Source: Paraburkholderia sacchari (GTDB taxonomy: Bacteria; Pseudomonadota; Gammaproteobacteria; Burkholderiales; Burkholderiaceae). From it: a stretch of DNA of 64,000 bases. Within the stretch, counting starts at the first letter, position 1; each line of letters opens with the position of its first letter. The stretch lies in assembly GCF_000785435.2 (NCBI RefSeq), contig NZ_JTDB02000005.1, positions 364,955 to 428,954 on the forward strand, read 5' to 3'. Made by a program: the position numbers and the translations under genes. Below the pieces are notes generated by a model. That model was given only the letters and a program-made list of their open reading frames with translations. It was not told the DNA's origin and made no database searches. Shown in pieces: positions 59,579-64,000 of this stretch.

Positions 59579-61045
59579 GTGAAGAGGAGCTTTATTCCAA
59601 CGCAGGAGCAACAGGCCGTGATCGAGGCGGCGTGTGGCGCGGGCGACCTGAAGGTCAAGGCCTTCGCAGGCGCGGGCAAGACCTCCACGCTCCAACTCGT
59701 GGCCGAGCATTTCGGCAAGCGACGCGGCACGTACCTCGCGTTCAACCGGGACATCGCGGCGAGCGCAGCGCTGCGCTTTCCACCACACGTGAGCGCACGG
59801 ACGATGCATTCGCTGGCGTGGGCGTCCGTCAGCCCTTCGCTGCGAAATCGGATGAGCCTTCAGGGCGAGCCACCGCACGAACTTGCGACACGCTACGGGC
59901 TTGGCCCGCTGGAAGTGCGAACGGTAACGGGCAAGCCCGTCGAGATCGCCCCGTTCGAGATCGGGCGCATGATCGCCGACGGGCGGGACAGGTTCTGCCG
60001 GTCCGCGGATATCCGGCCGGCAGCGCAGCATATCGTCGTTGACGAAAAGATCGACGAAGCCGTCGCCGCGCAACTTCGCCTCTACCTGCTGCCTTACGTT
60101 GGGCGGCTGTGGGAGGAGGGCGCTGCGGCGCGCGCGGCGAGCGCCATTTCGCCTGACGTGCTCCTGAAGCTCTGGGCGTTCTCGGAGCCACGCATTGAAG
60201 CCGACTACCTCCTGTTCGACGAGGCGCAGGATAGCGACGGCGTCATGCTTTCGGTCCTTGGCCGGCAGCGCCACGCGCAGATCATCTACGTCGGTGACCC
60301 TTATCAACAGATCTACGAGTGGCGGGGCGCGATCAATGCGATGGCGCAGATCGACGCGCCCGAATGCGCGCTCACGGAGTCGTTCCGCTTTGGCGCCACA
60401 TTCGCGGCGCTCGCCAGCCGCCTGCTTGCACTGCTCGGCGAGCATACGCCCATCCGGGGGCAGGAAGCCATCGGCTCGATCATGGTGGAGGACCCCGCGC
60501 TGACGCCGCCGGTCGACGCGATCCTGTGCCGGAAGAACGTTACCGCGATCTGGCAGTTCGCCGCGGGACTCGAGGCGGGGCATCGACCGGCGATCCGGAT
60601 GAGTGCGGCAGAGATACTCGCTTACGCTGACGGCGCGGACCGGCTGCTGGCCGGCCAGCGCGCGTTCAGCCCGGCGGCGTTCTCGCTGTTCGAGACGTGG
60701 AGCGACGCACAGGCGTTTGCGCGCAGTCCATTCGGTCAGGACCTGCTGCCTGTCGTGCGCATCGTCGACGAACTGGGTACGGGCTATCTGCGGGCCCTGG
60801 CGCAGCGCTCGGCGCCGGAAGGCACTGCCGACTATGTGATCTCGACCGTCCACCGTGCCAAGGGCCTCGAATGGAAGCGGGTCAAGGTGGCCAACGATTT
60901 CCGCCTGCGCAGTGCCGACGGCAGCCCGATGCCGGACGACGATGAAATCCGCCTCCTTTATGTAGCCGTGACTCGCGCACAACATGTGCTCGACATCTCG
61001 GCGTTGCGCGACGAGCTGCTGCGGCTTTTCAGCCTTCGGCGTTAG
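59579..61045 (+). CDS. UvrD/FBH1-like superfamily 1 helicase
   Basis: 488 residues, short for UvrD (about 720). Walker A AFAGAGKTSTLQL (GAGKTST at 31-37), Q-motif TQEQQAVIEAA before it, motif Ia/Ib in YLAFNRDIAASAALRFP, Walker B LLFDEAQDSDGVML, motif III VGDPYQQIYEWRGAINAM, motif V ISTVHRAKGLEWKRV, motif VI LLYVAVTRAQHVLDIS. This compact architecture resembles F-box-helicase-type bacterial proteins on plasmids and islands. GTG start. The end of its coding sequence is repeated at 61339-61425. Confidence 0.9.
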   Translation: MKRSFIPTQEQQAVIEAACGAGDLKVKAFAGAGKTSTLQLVAEHFGKRRGTYLAFNRDIAASAALRFPPHVSARTMHSLAWASVSPSLRNRMSLQGEPPHELATRYGLGPLEVRTVTGKPVEIAPFEIGRMIADGRDRFCRSADIRPAAQHIVVDEKIDEAVAAQLRLYLLPYVGRLWEEGAAARAASAISPDVLLKLWAFSEPRIEADYLLFDEAQDSDGVMLSVLGRQRHAQIIYVGDPYQQIYEWRGAINAMAQIDAPECALTESFRFGATFAALASRLLALLGEHTPIRGQEAIGSIMVEDPALTPPVDAILCRKNVTAIWQFAAGLEAGHRPAIRMSAAEILAYADGADRLLAGQRAFSPAAFSLFETWSDAQAFARSPFGQDLLPVVRIVDELGTGYLRALAQRSAPEGTADYVISTVHRAKGLEWKRVKVANDFRLRSADGSPMPDDDEIRLLYVAVTRAQHVLDISALRDELLRLFSLRR

Positions 61046-61338
61046 AACGCGCCAGCCTGTCACGGTGGAAATTGTCGCGCGTGCCCGGCATCGGGGTGAG
61101 CGGGCTGGTACGGTCAACTCGCCCCGTTTGTCGTTCGCCCGCTGCGCCACGCGGCCGGCATTGCACCAAAGAAAACGCCCACGTTGTTCACGCAGGCGTT
61201 TCCGTGGCCCCGCTACCGCGCCCCCACTGAACGGAGTTTCCCGTCAGTTACCGCTTCAGGGCCGGCTTCCGCGCGGCTCGTATTTAGTATAGGACGCGGA
61301 GCGGAAGATCCAAGCTTGTTAAAAAGGCTGAGTCGGAA

Positions 61339-61425
61339 TACGTGGCGATCACCGGCGCGCAGCTTGTCATCGACGTCTCGGCGTTGCGCGACGAGCTGCT
61401 GCGGCTTTTCAGTCTCCGGCGCTAG
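61339..61425 (+). pseudogene. second copy of the helicase C-terminal end
   Basis: 29 codons reading YVAITGAQLVIDVSALRDEL, LRLFSLRR and stop. The matching end of the helicase reads YVAVTRAQHVLDISALRDEL, LRLFSLRR. The DNA from CGACGTCTCGG to the stop codon is nearly identical to 60991-61045. This is the tail of a second, slightly diverged helicase whose body was deleted, probably by recombination between the copies. Confidence 0.85.
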
Positions 61426-61466
61426 CAACTGTTGATGAAAGTGGCGCGGGCGTCGCCCGGCGATGT

Positions 61467-61860
61467 TTACACGGTGCTGTCCGGCAGGTCAGGCCGCAAT
61501 TCGGCCTCGATCTGATCGATGGCCGGCAGTCCAGTCTTCAGCGAGGGCGGCACCTTGCGCATCAGTTGATACTCAGCGACACCCATTGGCTTGGCCACGC
61601 CACGCAGCACATATTCCACCACGAGCCGGTTCTTTTCCTTGCACAGCAGCAGGCCGATGGTTGGCTGGTCCTCAGGCGCCTTGACCTGCGCATCGATTGC
61701 GGATCGGTAGAAGCTCAGCTGGCCCGCATATTCGGGCTTAAACGGCGTCGTTTTCAGTTCGACGACGACATAACAACGCAGCTTGAGATGGTAGAAAAGC
61801 AAGTCGACGAAAAACTCGTCGCCGCCGACCTTCAGCCGTTGGCGGCACGTAGCCGGCAAG
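61467..61860 (-). pseudogene. DUF1016 (YhcG-type) nuclease C-terminal fragment
   Basis: Reads VGGDEFFVDLLFYHLKLRCY, VVVELKTTPFKPEYAGQLSF, IGLLLCKEKNRLVVEYVLRG, then MGVAEYQLMRKVPPSLKTGL and PAIDQIEAEL. This is the PD-(D/E)XK half with D and ExK intact and a normal C-terminus. The N-terminal half is missing; just before VGGDEFF the FAGRQYRLE motif is disrupted by a small insertion, and beyond 61860 the sequence is unrelated, close to the ISNCY end. Closely similar to the broken copy at 27989-28718. Confidence 0.85.
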
Positions 61861-61924
61861 GCCGATGGCCGGCCAGTCGAAGCCGAATTATAGCATCGCA
61901 CCCCATCAAATGTCCCGGCCAGAT

Positions 61925-63536
61925 ACAGATGTCGTACTGCCAGCCATTTACAGATGTCGCATCTCTTTCATGGTTCTGTTCGCCTGCATTGCTGAAGGCC
62001 AGCGGTTGAAGCAGCAGGGCGCTTGCGTTCATTCAGCGGGTCCTGGCAGACCGCAGGCCAGGTTTGGCTGACTGAACTGCTGCAGTCTTGCGCTGCGCGA
62101 GTTTCACAATGACGGCCTCCATGTCTGCCTGCGTGACCTCGCGCGTCTTCTTTGTGCCCGGCACGCGCTCAGCCTGGCGCACCTCGATGCCGCGGTTGGT
62201 GCGTGAAGGCGAGCCCGACGCCCGCCGGTCATCGCGTTGCGCCTGCAGCGCCTGCGCCACCTCCAGTGCGTGCGCCAGGCGCTTGTGCTCGATCACCGCG
62301 CCCTGGTCCACCTCGGTGAGCCGGTCATACTCGCGATACGGCAGCACACGACCTTCAGCGCGGATCTCGATGCGCCCGTCCGGATACTCCCAGACCTCGA
62401 TATAGCGATGCACCAGCTTCCGGTTCTGCGGCGTATCGTCGAGCAGGTACATCACGCGGTCGTACTGCACCGTGAGCGACTTCGTCACACGCCGCGTTTC
62501 GCGCCAGGTGAGCAGGGCGTCCAGATCCTCATCCTCACGCAACGGCCGGTGCGCATCGAACGTACTGCGCGGCGGCTTCGCAAAGCGCGCGTTGTAGGCG
62601 CGCATGAACACAGGCGCATATGCATTGGCGTCGGCGACCGTGCTGATGCCGCGCAGACGCAGTTCCTTCACCAGCCGGTCCTGCAGCGTCAGGTGCGCCC
62701 GCTCCACACGGCCCTTGGCCGAACTGCTGTTCGCGCAGAACGTGTCGATGTTCAGTTCGTACATCGCGCGTCCGAAGTGCGTCACGCTGCGTCCGGTCTT
62801 GCCGGCAGTCGGGCTGCGAAACACGCTGGCGCGGTCGCTGTACAGCGCCACCGGTTTGCCATGACGCTCCAGGTACGCGCGCGTGGCCTCGAAATAGCTG
62901 AAGGTCGACTCCGTGGCCGTGAAATGCAGGTGCATGATGCGGCTCGTGGCGTCGTCCACGTACACCAGCAGCGTGCAGGCGGGTGCGCGCTCCTCGAACC
63001 AGCGGTGGTCGCTGCCGTCGATCTGGATCAGCTCGCCCAGGCACGCCCGGCGCGAGCGTGGCTGGTAGACCTTCGGCGGGCGCTGCACGCGTGGAATCCA
63101 TAGCCCGGCGTCCGTCATGAGCTTCCTGAGCGTTTCCTTCGACAACGCCATGCCATGGCATTCGGCCAGCTTCTCGGCGGCCAGCGTCGGGCCGAAATCG
63201 GCGTAGCGCTCGCGAATAATGCTCAGAGCGCGCTGTGCGAGCCCATCGGGCAACTGGTGGTTGCTGGCATTGCCGCGCCGCCGGGAAACCAGCCCGGCGG
63301 CACCAGATTCGCGATATCGCAGCACCAATCGCTCGACCTGGCGACGACTGATGCCCAGACGTTCAGCGGCGCGCCAAGGCATCAGCCGTGCCTCGGCGAC
63401 GGCCTCGATTACCTTCAGGCGATCCAGCTCGCGCATGCTCATCGTGATCATCCCGGTACAGGCCATTGGCGGCTCCACGCATCCGTGAAAACCGCGCCAG
63501 CTTGCACCTCAAATCGGGCCCGGGTACGACATCTGT
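61925..63536 (-). mobile_element. ISNCY-type insertion sequence
   Basis: Ends marked by ACAGATGTCGTAC: at 61925-61937, a variant ACAGATGTCGCAT at 61950-61962, and the inverted copy at 63524-63536. Repeated short boxes near each tip are typical of this IS type. Outer limits may extend 10-15 bp further (TGTCC-like tips); I could not fix a target duplication. The element carries one full transposase. Confidence 0.75.
62033..63478 (-). CDS. ISNCY-family transposase
   Basis: 481 residues. N-terminal HTH MRELDRLKVIEAVAEARLMP, WRAAERLGISRRQVERLVLR; catalytic core with Asp in LGELIQIDGSDHRWFEE, Asp in KPVALYSDRASVFRSP, Glu in SSSAKGRVERAHLTLQDRLV (DDE); C-terminal region with YEYDRLTEVDQG-like and basic tail. 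Complete and probably functional. First ATG at 63478; MSMRELDR at residue 13 is an alternative start. Confidence 0.88.
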   Translation of the reverse strand: MEPPMACTGMITMSMRELDRLKVIEAVAEARLMPWRAAERLGISRRQVERLVLRYRESGAAGLVSRRRGNASNHQLPDGLAQRALSIIRERYADFGPTLAAEKLAECHGMALSKETLRKLMTDAGLWIPRVQRPPKVYQPRSRRACLGELIQIDGSDHRWFEERAPACTLLVYVDDATSRIMHLHFTATESTFSYFEATRAYLERHGKPVALYSDRASVFRSPTAGKTGRSVTHFGRAMYELNIDTFCANSSSAKGRVERAHLTLQDRLVKELRLRGISTVADANAYAPVFMRAYNARFAKPPRSTFDAHRPLREDEDLDALLTWRETRRVTKSLTVQYDRVMYLLDDTPQNRKLVHRYIEVWEYPDGRIEIRAEGRVLPYREYDRLTEVDQGAVIEHKRLAHALEVAQALQAQRDDRRASGSPSRTNRGIEVRQAERVPGTKKTREVTQADMEAVIVKLAQRKTAAVQSAKPGLRSARTR

Positions 63537-63552
63537 ACTTTGTCCGCCTAAG

Positions 63553-63924
63553 AGACCGCCCATTCAGACCAGTCGGCTAAGAACGCGATTGTCCCGCTCT
63601 GGCTGACCGCGTTGACCTGTCTGCATGCCGACGACGCACGCGGACGCGATAGACCAGGGACGAATTCACGGCCCAAGTCCCTTATTCCGCCAGAGCATAG
63701 AGATCCGTCGCTTCATAACCCTCAGGCTTATGATCGCAATTTGACCGGGATCTTGGTCAGATCCCATGAGTACACGTACAGCAATTCATTTAACATAATG
63801 CAAATTATCGAAGTTTTTTGTGTTATGGCTTTTTTGAAATGTCCGATTCTGGCTCATTAGAAATGTCCGATTCCTGCCCTGGTTGAGGTGCACGCTCACA
63901 CGAGGCGTCGACCAGGGGCGAACC
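63553..63924. other. spacer between two ISNCY-type transposase genes
   Basis: No gene is supported. AT-rich at 63780-63835. Contains two direct copies of GAAATGTCCGATTC (63836-63849, 63860-63873), the likely left end of the next IS. Confidence 0.6.
63836..63873. repeat. GAAATGTCCGATTC direct repeats, IS end
   Basis: Two identical 14-mers with a 24-bp period, 50 bp before the start of a transposase gene. Such repeats are the usual transposase-binding boxes at IS tips. Confidence 0.65.
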
Positions 63925-64000
63925 ATGAACGGACGTGAGCTGATCACGGCAAGCATGCGCGAACTCGAGCGGGTCAAGGTCATCGAGGCGGTCGTTGAAG
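63925..64000 (+). CDS. ISNCY-type transposase, 5' part only (window edge)
   Basis: Reads NGRELITASMRELERVKVIEAVVE from ATG 63925. MRELERVKVIEAVVE is homologous to MRELDRLKVIEAVAE of the transposase at 62033-63478, in opposite orientation and with different end repeats, so a different but related element starts here. Rest lies outside the window. Confidence 0.75.
   Translation, partial: MNGRELITASMRELERVKVIEAVVE

Noticed and set aside
59459..61150. 563-codon minus-strand frame over the helicase
   Set aside because: Arg-rich shadow with no domain; the plus strand has all helicase motifs.
63836..63873. CRISPR-like repeats
   Set aside because: Only two 14-bp units with a 10-bp spacer next to a transposase gene; IS end boxes explain them. 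No other regular repeat arrays were seen in the window.

Overview
The window looks like a chromosomal piece of a Burkholderiaceae bacterium, most likely Paraburkholderia or a close relative. The DNA is GC-rich, with two classical Burkholderia-type porins, a DUF2889 gene, a PqiB-type MCE protein and many small catabolic operons, each with its own regulator. I see no rRNA, tRNA or CRISPR array.

Layout: (1) 1-7000 holds a phosphonate-type locus (phnW aminotransferase, a DeoR regulator and a divergent FAD oxidase/aminomethyltransferase fusion), a YbaK deacylase and an amino-acid permease closed by a clear terminator. (2) 7000-10600 is a decaying stretch: a signal-less solute-binding protein, a lipase remnant, a lipoprotein, a SRAP (YedK) remnant and small orphan genes. 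(3) 10600-19700 has two exported proteins, then a citryl-CoA lyase / CoA-transferase / MFS operon with an IclR regulator, then a PqiB-like MCE protein facing a TAXI-type binding protein. (4) 19900-24500 has an IS6 copy with a nonsense codon, a two-helix K+ channel, a CheB remnant, and porin plus BON genes. (5) 24500-33000 carries catabolic genes (SnoaL-like protein, flavin dehydrogenase, GntR, DUF2889, aldehyde dehydrogenase, TauD oxygenase) mixed with broken DUF1016 and MFS genes. (6) 33200-42000 is accessory DNA: an IS21 scar, a hipBA module with four matched operators, an intact IS5-family element placed against the stop codon of an MFS gene, and a lower-GC island with an unknown protein and a PD-(D/E)XK-like protein. 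(7) 42000-51400 holds a TrmB-controlled RidA/MFS pair, a small tyrosine recombinase, and a GntR-controlled five-gene operon (HpcH aldolase, MFS, porin, nitrilase, RraA-type aldolase). (8) 51400-64000 holds a Mth938-like protein, a methyltransferase, an IS6 copy deleted through its catalytic core, a serine hydrolase / alpha-beta hydrolase operon, and an accessory cassette (uncharacterised gene, frameshifted UPF0158 gene, UvrD-like helicase). It ends in a DUF1016 fragment and two ISNCY-type transposases.

How the parts work together: most intact operons pair an uptake protein (porin, MFS) with one or two C-C, C-N or CoA enzymes and a local regulator, which is typical of a soil bacterium with broad catabolism. 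The best leads for something new are the island at 39931-42005, the four-operator hipBA control region, the two-aldolase operon, and the 21-bp perfect hairpin at 54096-54146. Nothing here is clearly a complete new system; these are leads.
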